Assembly: GCA_030611885.1 (NCBI GenBank)
Contig: JAUWOY010000001.1
Location: forward strand, 142,559-206,558
Length of the DNA: 64,000 nucleotides
Direction of reading: 5' to 3'
Source of the DNA: Chloroflexota bacterium
GTDB lineage: Bacteria > Chloroflexota > Anaerolineae > VGOG01
This document shows positions 16,357-24,860 of this stretch, one piece after another. Below the pieces are notes generated by a model. The model was not told where the DNA came from. It saw only the letters and a program-made list of their open reading frames with translations, and ran no database searches. The translations under genes were made by a program, and so were the position numbers. The first letter of the stretch is position 1; each line of letters opens with the position of its first letter.

Positions 16357-16578
16357 CTAACCTTTCTTCGCCCTAACCCTCTCCTTGAACCTCTTCAGGT
16401 CAATGACCACCCGCCTGTGCTCCCCAGAGTTTCGAGTTTTTGAGTTTCGGGTTTCGAGTTCATTTCAACTCGAAACTCAGAACCCGGAACTTCAAACCGC
16501 CTTGGGGTGTCGGGCCGTGTTCTCCTCGTGCACGATCATCTCGATCTGGCCTACCAGGCCGGGTACGATTTTCTCCAT
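16357..16578 (-). pseudogene. thioesterase (FlK-like) relic with internal deletion
   Basis: From ATG 16578 the frame reads 'MEKIVPGLVGQIEMIVHEEN' then TARHPKAV and stops. Near 16357-16425 a second piece reads 'GEHRRVVIDLKRFKERVRAK'. These match the first and last strands of hot-dog thioesterases of the fluoroacetyl-CoA type. The middle is replaced by a simple repeat (GTTTCGAGTT and complements, 16430-16497). Confidence 0.6.
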
Positions 16579-16595
16579 GGATCATCCCCTCTTCA

Positions 16596-16659
16596 GCCAC
16601 GAATTTCACGAATTAACACGAAAAAGAAAAAATTAGTGAAAATTCGTGTAATTCGTGGC
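16596..16659. repeat. palindromic CACGAATT repeat
   Basis: GCCACGAATTTCACGAATT at the left is answered by AATTCGTGTAATTCGTGGC at the right, with an A-rich loop. A common intergenic repeat type in environmental genomes. Non-coding. Confidence 0.65.
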
Positions 16660-16670
16660 AAACACCAAAA

Positions 16671-18830
16671 TCACTGGCTGGTGACGCTGATCGGTTTGAG
16701 CAGTAGTCTATCGGCCACGGGCTGCTCTCCATCGAAGACGGCGAAACGCTGCATGTCCGTCCGCGAATAGACCCCGATCTCCACTTGATATTGAGCCGCC
16801 GGGACATCGGAGGGCAGCGGGAAACGGTGCACCTGGGCGAAGATGTCCCCGGCCTCCCAACCGGCGGTGGCGACGCTCAGCATGTCCTTTCCCCCCCAGA
16901 CGGCGCTCTGACTGTCCAGCAGGTGGACGAAGATGGCCAGGGGCAAGGGCTCGGCGACATCCTGCAGGGCTCGCCAGTAGCTTGTTAGATGAACCCAGTC
17001 CCCTGGAGCTGGAGTGTCGTCGGCGAACTCGTAGCCCAGAAGCTCCAACCGGTGATCGAAATCCACGGGGAAGGCGACGGGATGGCGAAGGCCCTGGGGG
17101 TCGCCGGGGAGAAATTGCACCTCCGAGCTCCAAACGGCGGAGGAGCTACTCTGTAGAGCTTCGATCTTGTCCTGGAGCACCTCTTGGACTTCGAGCTCGT
17201 AAGCGGAAAAGGCCAGTTCGCCGTCGGGGAAGCGCGTTTCCTCCACCAGACGAGCATCACGGAAGAATTCCTCTCTCAGCCCTGAGTGGAGAGGGGTGGA
17301 GGCGGGGAAGATGTAAAGTGCTTTTTCGCTCCCGCCTGGGAAGACCAAACTGTAGGGGCCGTCGTACCATTTGATCTTCCGTTTCTCCTTCAGCGTGAAG
17401 TCGAAGATGAAGGGGTCCAGGTCGTGGGGGCTGGAGGAGGACAGGCAGACGGTGTCGGCGATGTCGCTCTCGTCCAGATAGCGGGCGGCCTCGGCCAGAT
17501 CGGTCTGGTAGACGAAGCGCACCTCAGGCTGCTGCGCCCAGACGGTGAAGTAATCGTGATAAGTCCACCAGGCGTTGCCGGCCAGGAGGAGCAGCAAGGC
17601 GACGACCAGACTGTAGCGAGCCCTCTGGCCGAATCGCCCGGCGAGCCAGCGCCAGGCGGCCTCGATGGCCAGGGCGGGGAAGATGTAGACCACGGGCAGG
17701 GCACCGCTGGCCCGCAGGAAAGAGGGAGCGCAGTCGGTGATCATGCTGGGCACCAGGGCGAGGGGCAGCCAGAGCAGCAGGAAAGCGTATCGTGGCCGCC
17801 GCCAGCGGAGCAGGGCCAGGGCCAGGCCGAGGTAGAACAGGACGCCGCCGATAGGCTCGAAGACAGGCCGCCCCGCCAGGTTGTAGCGCCAGACGGGATC
17901 ACCCCGGAAGGTGAACATCTTCAGCGTGTCCAGGGTGAACCTTATGACCTGGCTGGGATCGCCGTGGGCCAGCAGGCCCAGGGGCTGGCTGAGCTGCTGC
18001 AAGCGCACGTCGGCCTGGGGGTGGGTCCAGATGTATACACCCATCGGGACAGAGACGAGAGCGGCGAGGGCGAAGGTGAGCAGAACGCCTTTCCAGCGTT
18101 CTCGCAGCAGGGGGCGGTTAAACAACGCCAGGTAGACTACAAAGAGGAGGAAGCTCAGGGGGATCATCCGGCCGGCGGGATAGGTATAGAGGGTTCCTCC
18201 CAGGAAGACGCCAGCCAGAGAAAAGTAGACCCACCAGCGGCGTCCGCTCTTTGGCTGTCTCAGTCCCGCCCAGAAGAAATAGGCGGCCGCCGCGGCCATA
18301 GGCGGCAGGCTGGCAGCCCGCAGTCCCACCCGGCTCGTGAAAACCGGCCAGAAGCCGACGGCCAAGCCAGCGCTAGTCAACAGGGCGACCCGATAGCCGA
18401 AAGCCTTTCGCGCCAGCAGGTAGGTGAAGATGATGGTCGCCAGACCGCACAGCACGGCGGCCAGGCGGATGCCCAGGTAGTTGCTGCCGAACAGGGCGAT
18501 GGTGCCGGCCATGAGGTAGACGAAGAGCGGCTCGTTGCCCGCGTTCGATTCAAAGTAGATGCGGTGAGCGCCTTGCAGCACCACGGAGGCATCGTGGCCG
18601 TGGAAGACCTCGTCGTGCTGGAGACCTGGCGGCGCTGCCTCCAGGCAGTAGAGTCGAAAGAAGGCTGCTGTCAGCAGGATCGCCGCCAGCAGAACCATCT
18701 CCCACCGACGCGGCGGATGGGATTCCCCAACTTGTTGGGGGCCTTCTCGTCCGAGAGCTGACGCCGTTGTGGAATCACCCCGAACAAGTTTGGGACTCCG
18801 GCGATTCGGATCGCCTACTCCAACCTCCAA
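16671..18830 (-). CDS. GT39-family membrane glycosyltransferase
   Basis: Up to 719 aa. A polytopic N-terminal half (about 11 helices, residues 45-420) carries 'GLQHDEVFHGHDA', the acidic site of the dolichyl-phosphate-mannose/ArnT class, which moves a sugar from a lipid carrier to an acceptor outside the membrane. The C-terminal third holds a beta-sandwich ('LELLGYEFADDTPAPGDWVH', 'IFVHLLDSQSAVWGGKD') repeated three times in the paralogue at 24861. The start is uncertain: TTG 18830 adds 44 residues read from repeat-like DNA; ATG 18698 begins at the first helix. The next gene upstream ends four bases away. Confidence 0.85.
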   Translation of the reverse strand: MEVGVGDPNRRSPKLVRGDSTTASALGREGPQQVGESHPPRRWEMVLLAAILLTAAFFRLYCLEAAPPGLQHDEVFHGHDASVVLQGAHRIYFESNAGNEPLFVYLMAGTIALFGSNYLGIRLAAVLCGLATIIFTYLLARKAFGYRVALLTSAGLAVGFWPVFTSRVGLRAASLPPMAAAAAYFFWAGLRQPKSGRRWWVYFSLAGVFLGGTLYTYPAGRMIPLSFLLFVVYLALFNRPLLRERWKGVLLTFALAALVSVPMGVYIWTHPQADVRLQQLSQPLGLLAHGDPSQVIRFTLDTLKMFTFRGDPVWRYNLAGRPVFEPIGGVLFYLGLALALLRWRRPRYAFLLLWLPLALVPSMITDCAPSFLRASGALPVVYIFPALAIEAAWRWLAGRFGQRARYSLVVALLLLLAGNAWWTYHDYFTVWAQQPEVRFVYQTDLAEAARYLDESDIADTVCLSSSSPHDLDPFIFDFTLKEKRKIKWYDGPYSLVFPGGSEKALYIFPASTPLHSGLREEFFRDARLVEETRFPDGELAFSAYELEVQEVLQDKIEALQSSSSAVWSSEVQFLPGDPQGLRHPVAFPVDFDHRLELLGYEFADDTPAPGDWVHLTSYWRALQDVAEPLPLAIFVHLLDSQSAVWGGKDMLSVATAGWEAGDIFAQVHRFPLPSDVPAAQYQVEIGVYSRTDMQRFAVFDGEQPVADRLLLKPISVTSQ

Positions 18831-18856
18831 CCTCTAACCTCCAACCTCTAACTCCA
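18819..18856. repeat. CTCCAACCTCTAAC tandem repeat
   Basis: Imperfect direct repeats of TCCAACCTC/TCTAACC at the junction of two minus-strand genes. They form part of the doubtful N-terminal extension of the GT39 gene and the 3' edge of the peptidase gene. Confidence 0.5.
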
Positions 18857-19922
18857 AAATGGCCAGCAGGAACTCGGCGCATTTGACCAGGTCATCCACG
18901 GCGAGGCGTTCTTCGGTGGTGTGCACCTTCTGCATACCCGCGCTGATGTTGATGGTCGCTATGCTCCCAGCGTTGAAGACGTTGGCGTCGCTCCCCCCGC
19001 CGCTGGGCACCAGGGCTGGCGTCAGGCCCAGAGCTTTGGCTGCTGCCATCGCCCTCCGCACGATGCCATCCTCCTCGCTGAGCTTAAAGGCGGAATAGGA
19101 GCGCTTCACGTCTATCTCCACCGTAGCCCCGTGCCGCTCTGCTGCCTTCTTTAAGGCGTCGGTCATGGCCTGCACTTGGGACTCCAGCTTCTTCTCGTCA
19201 CGGCTGCGGGCCTCGCCTGCCAGCTCGACCCGGTCGGGGACGATGTTGGTCGCCGTGCCGCCCTGGATGCGCCCGACGTTGGCCGTGGTTTCCTCGTCAA
19301 TCCGCCCCAGAGGCATGGCGGCGATGGCCTCGGCCGCCACCACGATGGCGTTGATGCCCTTCTCCGGCTCGACGCCAGCGTGGGCCGTCTTGCCGTGAAC
19401 GACGGCTTTGATCCTCTCCTGAGAGGGAGCGGAGACGACGATGGCGCCGATTGGGCCTCCGCTGTCGAGGACGATGCCCTCCTGGGCGCGAAGGGTGTTC
19501 AAGTCCAGCCCCTTAGCGCCATTCAGCCCTGTTTCCTCGCTCACCGTCAGGGCCACCTCCAGGGGCGGGTGGGACAAACCCTGCTCTACCAGCACCTGGA
19601 GAACCTCCAGGATGGCCGCCACGCCCGACTTGTCATCGCCGCCCAGGATGGTGGTACCGTCGCTGGTGATAATCCCGTTGGTGATAACGGGCTTCACCCC
19701 CCGCCCCGGCTCGACGGTGTCCATGTGGGCGCTGACGAGGATTGGCGGCCCCTCTCCCGCCAGGCGGCCAATGACGTTGCCTGTGGTATCGCGCTCAACT
19801 GTCAGGCCCAGGCTCTTCAGCTCGGCCGTCAGATGGCGCGCTATCTCCTCCTCGTGGCCGCTGGGGCTGTCAATCTGAACCAGCTCCAGAAAAGTTGAGA
19901 CCAGTCTAGCTCGGTTGATCAT
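18834..19922 (-). CDS. M20 family peptidase (PepT-like)
   Basis: 362 aa, zinc aminopeptidase fold: 'ILVSAHMDTVEPG' (His and Asp), 'TILGGDDKSGVAAILE', 'ALTVSEETGLNGAKGL' (Glu pair) and a dimerisation lid 'GKTAHAGVEPEKGINAI'. Resembles peptidase-T-like proteins that release N-terminal residues from small peptides. AAGGAGG precedes the ATG. It lies between an isoaspartyl peptidase and the GT39 gene on the same strand, so peptide turnover is a shared theme. Confidence 0.9.
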   Translation of the reverse strand: MINRARLVSTFLELVQIDSPSGHEEEIARHLTAELKSLGLTVERDTTGNVIGRLAGEGPPILVSAHMDTVEPGRGVKPVITNGIITSDGTTILGGDDKSGVAAILEVLQVLVEQGLSHPPLEVALTVSEETGLNGAKGLDLNTLRAQEGIVLDSGGPIGAIVVSAPSQERIKAVVHGKTAHAGVEPEKGINAIVVAAEAIAAMPLGRIDEETTANVGRIQGGTATNIVPDRVELAGEARSRDEKKLESQVQAMTDALKKAAERHGATVEIDVKRSYSAFKLSEEDGIVRRAMAAAKALGLTPALVPSGGGSDANVFNAGSIATINISAGMQKVHTTEERLAVDDLVKCAEFLLAILELEVGG

Positions 19923-20118
19923 TTTCTGTATCCTCCTTGTTTGATTCTCTTACCCGCCTTATCTCGAAGACCACGGGATTGAAAGCATCGGGGCAGGCGT
20001 GGGTAGCCACGTCTTTGTCTTCCAGCCAGGGGAACTCGGCCCCGTAGCGCATGGCGAAGACCTTGGGCAGGAAGCTGTAGAGCGCACAAACGGATTGCTT
20101 CTCACACAGCCATTCGTT
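19906..20118 (-). pseudogene. in-frame C-terminal fragment (TIGR04076-like) behind the isoaspartyl peptidase
   Basis: Directly after the TAA of the isoaspartyl peptidase, in the same frame, reads 'NEWLCEKQSVCALYSFLPKV', 'FAMRYGAEFPWLEDKDVATH' and 'ACPDAFNPVVFEIRRV'. This resembles the tail of small Cys-containing TIGR04076-type proteins, whose N-terminal half is missing. The last codons overlap the start of the PepT-like gene. A relic or a read-through domain; no start codon fits well. Confidence 0.5.
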
Positions 20119-21060
20119 TTATTCCAAATCCGCTGTTGTGTCCCCTGGCACCAGCACACGAGGCAACTCCTCTGGTTCATCCATCTCGCCGGTCATGTAG
20201 ACGTAGGTGCGATCTTCCCGGTTGCTGAAAGCTGCGTGGCGGCCGTCCCTGTCCAGGGCGACTATGTTCATCTCGCCCAGGTAAGGGGCAGGCAGGGCGT
20301 GGAGGTCTTCCATGGCCTGGCGACCGGCTTCCTCCAATGATAGCCCCATCTTCAGGTAGAGCACCACGCTGCGGGCGGTGCCAGCCAGGATGGCCATCTC
20401 GCCCAGGCCGGTGCAGGCGGCCGCGCCGTAGCGGTTGTCGGCGTAGTTGCCAGCGCCGATGAGAGGCGAATCGCCCACGCGGCCCGGATACTTCCAACCC
20501 TGGCCGCTGGTGCTCACCCCGGCGCAGATGTCGCCGTCGGCGCCCTGGGCCAGGAAGTTGACCGTGCCCCCACTCCGCCGCGACTCCCTCACCCGTTTCA
20601 CCCACTGGCGCAAGTCTGGCTCTCCCTCCAGATTCGCCAGCACTGCCTCTGGCATCGCCTGGCGTAGCCGCTCTTCCCAAACCTCTCTGGCCTTCTCGGT
20701 CAATAGCTCGCCGCGTTGGAAGCCCATCTCGGCGGCGAAGCGCTCGGCGCCAGAGCCGGCCAGCAGGACGTGCGGCAGCTCCTCCATCACCTTGCGGGCG
20801 ATGGAGATGGGGTGCTCATAGCCCCGTAAAGTGGCCACCGCACCGGCGGCCAGGGTTCGCCCATCCATGATGCTGGCGTCCAGCTCCACCTGGCCCAGCA
20901 GGTTGGGAATTCCCCCGATGCCCACGGTGTCATCCTGGGGATTGCTCTCCACCAGGCGAATGCCAGCCTCCACCGCGTCAATGGCCGAGCCGCCATTTCT
21001 CAGCACCGCCATCGCCGCCGAGATACCCACCTTGCCGTTGCTGCTGGCTACAATTATCAT
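20119..21060 (-). CDS. isoaspartyl peptidase / L-asparaginase (Ntn hydrolase, T2)
   Basis: 313 aa. It removes isoaspartyl residues from peptides or hydrolyses asparagine. It is made as a precursor that self-cleaves before a threonine, seen here as 'SGGTVNFLAQG' near residue 172. The downstream 'GDSPLIGAGNYADNRYGAAA' and 'CTGLGEMAI' are the substrate-binding motifs. No signal peptide. GGAGGAG precedes the ATG. Confidence 0.9.
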   Translation of the reverse strand: MIIVASSNGKVGISAAMAVLRNGGSAIDAVEAGIRLVESNPQDDTVGIGGIPNLLGQVELDASIMDGRTLAAGAVATLRGYEHPISIARKVMEELPHVLLAGSGAERFAAEMGFQRGELLTEKAREVWEERLRQAMPEAVLANLEGEPDLRQWVKRVRESRRSGGTVNFLAQGADGDICAGVSTSGQGWKYPGRVGDSPLIGAGNYADNRYGAAACTGLGEMAILAGTARSVVLYLKMGLSLEEAGRQAMEDLHALPAPYLGEMNIVALDRDGRHAAFSNREDRTYVYMTGEMDEPEELPRVLVPGDTTADLE

Positions 21061-21084
21061 CTTGCTCCTCCTATCTGGAGTTAG

Positions 21085-21183
21085 AGAAACCAGGTTTTTT
21101 GCTCAAGAGTGCTTATCGGGGCATTGAGAATACGTGCAATTGTGCATGTTTTGGATGCAAAGAGTTTAAAAAACCTGGTTTCT
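21085..21183. repeat. 99-bp element with 16-bp terminal inverted repeats, copy 1
   Basis: Ends AGAAACCAGGTTTTTT (21085-21100) and its exact complement (21168-21183). A second element of the same length with the same ends lies at 44429-44527, though the insides differ. Copy 1 overlaps the 3' end of rdgB and supplies its last residues. Confidence 0.75.
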
Positions 21184-21775
21184 GGCTGCTCCCTTCCAGT
21201 ATCTCTCGCACCCCTTGCGCTGCCCTTGCCCGGTGGCTGATCTCGTTTTTGGTCTCCGGGGGCAGCTCGGCCAGGGTTTTCCCGTATTCCGCCAGATAGA
21301 AGACGGGATCGTAGCCGAAGCCGTGCTCCCCCCTGGGCTCGAAGGCGATGATTCCCTCACAGGTTCCTTCGGCGGTGTGAATCTGCCCCGCCGGCGTAGC
21401 CACGGCGATGACGCAGCGGAAGCGAGCTGTCCGCTCCTCCCAGGGCACTCCTTGCAGCTTTGCCAGGAGCAGCCGGTAGCGCTCTTCGTCGCTGGCCCCT
21501 CTTCCGGCGTAGCGGGCCGAGCGTATCCCTGGCTCGCCGCCGAGGGCATCCACCTCCAGCCCCGAATCGTCGGCCAGGGTCAAGAGGCCGCTGGCCCTGG
21601 CGTAAGCGGTGGCCTTCAGCCTGGCGTTCTCGGCGAAGCTCGCCCCCGTTTCGGCCACTTCGATGTCCAGGCCCTCCTGGGCGGGGTAAGTCAGCTCCAG
21701 CGGCAGGCCGGCCAACAGCTTCTGGTACTCTCTGACCTTGCCGGGGTTATGGGTGGCTATCAGCAGTTTCGCCAT
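21113..21775 (-). CDS. rdgB: XTP/dITP diphosphatase (RdgB/HAM1)
   Basis: 220 aa. It hydrolyses non-canonical purine triphosphates (XTP, ITP) to keep them out of DNA. '[20 protein letters not shown]' is the family opening, '[19 protein letters not shown]' the metal site and '[20 protein letters not shown]' the base-binding loop. The family ends near 'REILEG'; the last 25 residues here are encoded by the 99-bp repeat at 21085. The start at 21775 is the family start; the frame is open upstream. Confidence 0.93.
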   Translation of the reverse strand: MAKLLIATHNPGKVREYQKLLAGLPLELTYPAQEGLDIEVAETGASFAENARLKATAYARASGLLTLADDSGLEVDALGGEPGIRSARYAGRGASDEERYRLLLAKLQGVPWEERTARFRCVIAVATPAGQIHTAEGTCEGIIAFEPRGEHGFGYDPVFYLAEYGKTLAELPPETKNEISHRARAAQGVREILEGSSQKPGFLNSLHPKHAQLHVFSMPR

Positions 21776-21778
21776 TGG

Positions 21779-21807
21779 TTGACAAATCTCGCTAATCGTA
21801 GTATATT
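21779..21807 (+). promoter_or_regulatory. consensus promoter for the bactofilin gene
   Basis: TTGACA (21779-21784), 17-base spacer, TATATT (21802-21807), 37 bases before the GTG start. It overlaps the 5' end region of divergent rdgB. Confidence 0.8.
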
Positions 21808-21844
21808 TAGCAGTGTCCAAATTATCTCCAAGGAGGAACCAACT

Positions 21845-22279
21845 GTGTCTGTATTCAAGAGAAACAAATTCAAGCCTCCCCCGCCGGGCCAGGTGGAGAC
21901 AGTGATAGGCCCCACCACCAATTTCAAAGGCACCGTCCAAAACGACGGTGGGCTGCGCGTTGACGGCGTCTTCGAGGGATTGGTGGAGACGGGCGGCAAT
22001 CTCATCGTCGGTGAGGAGGCCAAGGTAATGGCTGACGTCGTCGCCTACAACGTCTCGGTGGCGGGGTCGGTCAAAGGCAACGTCAAGGCCAACCGGGTGG
22101 AGATCCTATCCACGGGCCGCGTCTGGGGCAACATCACTGTGAAATCCTTCCTGGTTGATGAGGGAGGTTTCGTCCGTGGTGAGATCATCATGGAGGGTGC
22201 TGAATTTAAGCCTCCTATCACCAAGTCCCCCAAGCTAGCGCCAAAAACCGCCGATGTCGAAAAAGACGAGAGCGATTGA
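21845..22279 (+). CDS. bactofilin (polymer-forming cytoskeletal protein)
   Basis: 144 aa, the right-handed beta-helix bactofilin core: '[20 protein letters not shown]', '[20 protein letters not shown]', '[20 protein letters not shown]'. These self-assemble into non-polar filaments that scaffold envelope growth. A proline-rich membrane-binding-type N-terminus and a charged tail flank the core. GTG 21845 is chosen because AAGGAGG is nine bases upstream; the frame is open far upstream only because it shadows rdgB. Followed by hairpins at 22302 and 22405. Confidence 0.9.
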   Translation: MSVFKRNKFKPPPPGQVETVIGPTTNFKGTVQNDGGLRVDGVFEGLVETGGNLIVGEEAKVMADVVAYNVSVAGSVKGNVKANRVEILSTGRVWGNITVKSFLVDEGGFVRGEIIMEGAEFKPPITKSPKLAPKTADVEKDESD

Positions 22280-22301
22280 ATCCTAAGTTGACCCCTATTT
22301 G

Positions 22302-22334
22302 CTCCTGCTGGATCGCCAGATCCAGCAGGAGGCA
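22302..22334. repeat. perfect hairpin behind bactofilin, related to the 81-bp element
   Basis: CTCCTGCTGGATC and its complement around GCCA. The core TGGATCGCCAGATCCA is shared with 22505, 40513 and 45731. There is no T-run, so it is more likely a repeat than a terminator. Confidence 0.55.
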
Positions 22335-22404
22335 GCGGATCGTCAGCTCCGCTGCGAGCTTTTGTGATCTACTGAATTCGCATAGAAGCCAATTGGCGGG
22401 CTAC

Positions 22405-22445
22405 GAGCCCAATCGAGGAGAGTCATCCTTCGATTGGGCTCTTTT
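22405..22445 (+). terminator. intrinsic terminator downstream of bactofilin
   Basis: Stem GAGCCCAATCGA (22405-22416) with TCGATTGGGCTC (22430-22441), then TTTT. Confidence 0.75.
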
Positions 22446-22455
22446 GGTAAGAATC

Positions 22456-22536
22456 AGTGGATCCAAAATTGCTCTAAGGGGATTGCCAAATCCCCGCTTT
22501 GGGCCTGGATCTGGCGATCCAGGCCGAGCAAAATTG
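22456..22536. repeat. 81-bp double-hairpin element, copy 1
   Basis: Two hairpins, GGGGATT..AATCCCC-type and GGCCTGGATC..GATCCAGGCC-type. Its reverse complement matches 40499-40579 over the full 81 bases with only a few changes. Pieces recur at 45723 and 46767. Non-coding, MITE- or REP-like. Confidence 0.8.
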
Positions 22537-22588
22537 AATCTGCCGAGAACAGCGGATCCCTTCGACAGGCTCAGGACAAGCGGCAGGA

Positions 22589-24061
22589 TCAACGGATCGA
22601 GCGACTTGGGCTGAGAAGAAATCTGTAAACTCTGCGCATCCGTGTTCTAAACCCCAGGCCCAAAGCAGCCACGTAGCCGAATCCGCCCAAATACAAGAGC
22701 AAGAAGGGCATGGCGTAATAGTTGCCTTTGGCCAGAGCCACCATCACGGTGACCAGAGAATACAGGCTCAAAAGAGCCTCGCCTAGCGTCATCCAGTTGA
22801 CGGGCAAGGCATAGCGGCTCTCGGCCCAGCGGTCGGCGCGCTCTTCGAGGCCGAACTTGGGCGTGCGCTGGAAAAGGTTGGGCCGCCCGGTCAGGGCCTC
22901 GCCAACGGCCAGGGCGTTGTTCAAAGCTATCCCTGTGCCCAGCAGAACCAGGAAGGGGAAATAGGCCAGTCGCCGACGCCAGTCGGGATAGACGTCCCAC
23001 TGGGAGAGGGCGAAAAGCAGGGGCGGCCCCAGGCTGCCCAGGCCGAGATACAATAGCGGAAGACGCGTCACGCCCTGCCCAAGCAGCAAGGGCAGGGTCA
23101 GCAGCAGCAGGATCAGCATCAGGGGGTGGATCAGATAGTTGCTCAGGTGGATCAGCCCCTGCAGGCGCACGAAGGCCGGCCGTGGTGCTCTCACCAGGGT
23201 GCGCCAGTGTTTCAGGAGACACTGGATGGAGCCTTTGGCCCAGCGGAACTGTTGGCGCTTGAAGGCGTTGATCTGCGGCGGGATCTCGGCCGGGGAGACC
23301 ACGTTGGGCAGATAGAGGAACTCCCAACCGGCCAACTGGGCCCGGTAGCTCAGGTCCAAATCCTCAGACAGAGTATCGCCCTGCCAGCCCCCGGCCTCCT
23401 CGATGCAGCTCTTTCGCCAGACGCCCGAAGCGCCGTTGAAGTTCATGAACAGCCCTGAGCGCTGGCGAGCCGTCTGTTCGACCACGAAGTGGCCGTCCAG
23501 GGCCAGGGCCTGGGCTCTGGTGAGGGGCGAGTAGTTGGCGTTGATGTGGCCCCAGCGGGCCTGCACCAGCCCCAGGCGAGGCTGGCCCTGAAAGCAGGGG
23601 ATGATGCGCGGCAGGAAATCGGGGTTGGGCACGAAGTCGGCGTCGAATATGACGATGAACTCCCCCGTGGCCGTTTCCAGGCCCCGCTGCAGGGCCCCGG
23701 CCTTGAAGCCCGTCCGCTCAGGGCGGTGGATCAGGACGACGTCAAATCCCTGCCTCCGATAATAATCCACCCGACCTTGAGCCAGGGCCGTCGTCTCGTC
23801 AGTGGAATCGTCCAGCACCTGGATCTGGAGCCTATCCTGGGGATAGTCCAGCCGCGTCACGGCGTCAATCAGACGTTCCACCACGTGGAGCTCGTTGTAG
23901 ATGGGCAGTTGCACCGTCACGGGGGGCGCGTTCGACAGGGGGGGAGCGGGCTGGTGATCACGGCGATGGCGCAGGTAGAGCAGCACCATGATCAAAGAGT
24001 TGAGTCCGTAAGTAGCCAGGATCACCGCCGTGATCCCGTAAACGATAGCCAAAACCGACAA
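22589..24061 (-). CDS. family 2 glycosyltransferase, cellulose/glucomannan synthase-like
   Basis: 490 aa. A processive GT2 core between membrane helices: 'VQLPIYNELHVVERLIDAVT', 'VLDDSTDETTA' (first Asp), 'FIVIFDADFVPNP' (DxD), 'DTLSEDLDLSYRAQ' (ED catalytic base) and 'QQFRWAKGSIQ' (QxxRW). It makes or extends a beta-linked polysaccharide and threads it out through its own helices (one N-terminal, about four C-terminal). TTG 24061 is preferred because GGAGG lies six bases upstream; the frame stays open to 24109. Confidence 0.9.
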   Translation of the reverse strand: MSVLAIVYGITAVILATYGLNSLIMVLLYLRHRRDHQPAPPLSNAPPVTVQLPIYNELHVVERLIDAVTRLDYPQDRLQIQVLDDSTDETTALAQGRVDYYRRQGFDVVLIHRPERTGFKAGALQRGLETATGEFIVIFDADFVPNPDFLPRIIPCFQGQPRLGLVQARWGHINANYSPLTRAQALALDGHFVVEQTARQRSGLFMNFNGASGVWRKSCIEEAGGWQGDTLSEDLDLSYRAQLAGWEFLYLPNVVSPAEIPPQINAFKRQQFRWAKGSIQCLLKHWRTLVRAPRPAFVRLQGLIHLSNYLIHPLMLILLLLTLPLLLGQGVTRLPLLYLGLGSLGPPLLFALSQWDVYPDWRRRLAYFPFLVLLGTGIALNNALAVGEALTGRPNLFQRTPKFGLEERADRWAESRYALPVNWMTLGEALLSLYSLVTVMVALAKGNYYAMPFLLLYLGGFGYVAALGLGFRTRMRRVYRFLLSPSRSIR

Positions 24062-24133
24062 GATATGCCTCCAGTGTTGCCTTCCGCACGGTTGGAAGTA
24101 TACCACCATTTGGCGATTGTGACAAGCTTCTGA

Positions 24134-24162
24134 TTGCCATTCAGCCTGAAAGTTGGTATAAT
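24134..24162 (+). promoter_or_regulatory. sigma-70-type promoter for the NlpC-like gene
   Basis: TTGCCA (24134-24139), 17-base spacer ending TGG (extended -10), TATAAT (24157-24162). It yields a leader of about 125 bases before the ATG at 24295. Confidence 0.8.
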
Positions 24163-24223
24163 ATAGGCTAGTGTCCTTTCACGCAACAGACCTTCTGGGG
24201 GGCATATGTCCCAATCTCTAACC

Positions 24224-24259
24224 GAGGCGAAAAGGGCTCGGTCGGGAGACCTTCGCCCA
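24224..24259. repeat. GGCGAA..TTCGCC hairpin carrying a 19-bp shared repeat
   Basis: GAGGCGAA pairs with TTCGCC around GCTCGGTCGGGAGACCTTC. That 19-mer occurs again, inverted and exact, at 40888-40906. It lies in the leader of the gene at 24295. Confidence 0.55.
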
Positions 24260-24294
24260 TCACAGGGGGCCAAAGACCAAGCGAGGAGGTTTAG

Positions 24295-24795
24295 ATGAAG
24301 CTGCAAATCGGGGTTATCTTCACCCCAGGCCCAGTTGGCTCAATAGCGCGGATGCTGGGGCTGCGGTTCAGCCATGCCTTCATCAGGTACGAGAAGCCCG
24401 AAGGCTGGTGGCTGATGGATTCCGGGCTATGGCGCATTAAAGATCGCCCAAGCACCGGGCTCGAGAAGGCTACAGACTACGTGATCCTGGAAACCAGGGA
24501 GCCGCTGGATCCCGACACCGCCCAGAGGATCATTGATTATGCGCGGGGCAACGTCGGCAAGCCCTATAATTTCTGGGGAGTTATACGCCTGGGTTGGAGG
24601 CTTCTGCGCCAGCGCTTTGGATTACATGCCCTGGCTTATCCATCTTACATCTGCACCGACTTCGTGGTTGACTGTTTTCACTACGGGGGCATTGACATAG
24701 TGCCGCCGGGCCAGCTCCTGGTGCTTCCCGATGAGATCGCCGCCAGCGACAAGCTGGTGGAGGTGCCGGTTGCAGACAACACTACAACGGATTGA
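24295..24795 (+). CDS. NlpC/P60-superfamily (YiiX-like) protein
   Basis: 166 aa. A permuted papain-like arrangement: His in 'GLRFSHAFIRYEK' precedes Cys in 'YPSYICTDFVVDCFHYGG'. Such proteins are lipid- or peptide-amide hydrolases, or inactive binders. No signal peptide. GAGGAGG precedes the ATG. It sits 65 bases ahead of the large GT39 gene, so they may be co-transcribed from the promoter at 24134. Confidence 0.75.
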   Translation: MKLQIGVIFTPGPVGSIARMLGLRFSHAFIRYEKPEGWWLMDSGLWRIKDRPSTGLEKATDYVILETREPLDPDTAQRIIDYARGNVGKPYNFWGVIRLGWRLLRQRFGLHALAYPSYICTDFVVDCFHYGGIDIVPPGQLLVLPDEIAASDKLVEVPVADNTTTD

Positions 24796-24860
24796 GAAAG
24801 GAACGAGCAATTCGTTTTTTCTGAATTCGTTGTTGTGTGGCGGCGTGGGAACAAGTTCCA

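Noticed and set aside
17286..18761. A 491-codon plus-strand open frame opposite the GT39 gene
   Set aside because: Low-complexity Gln/Gly/Glu-rich translation with no fold; the minus frame encodes a clear polytopic glycosyltransferase.
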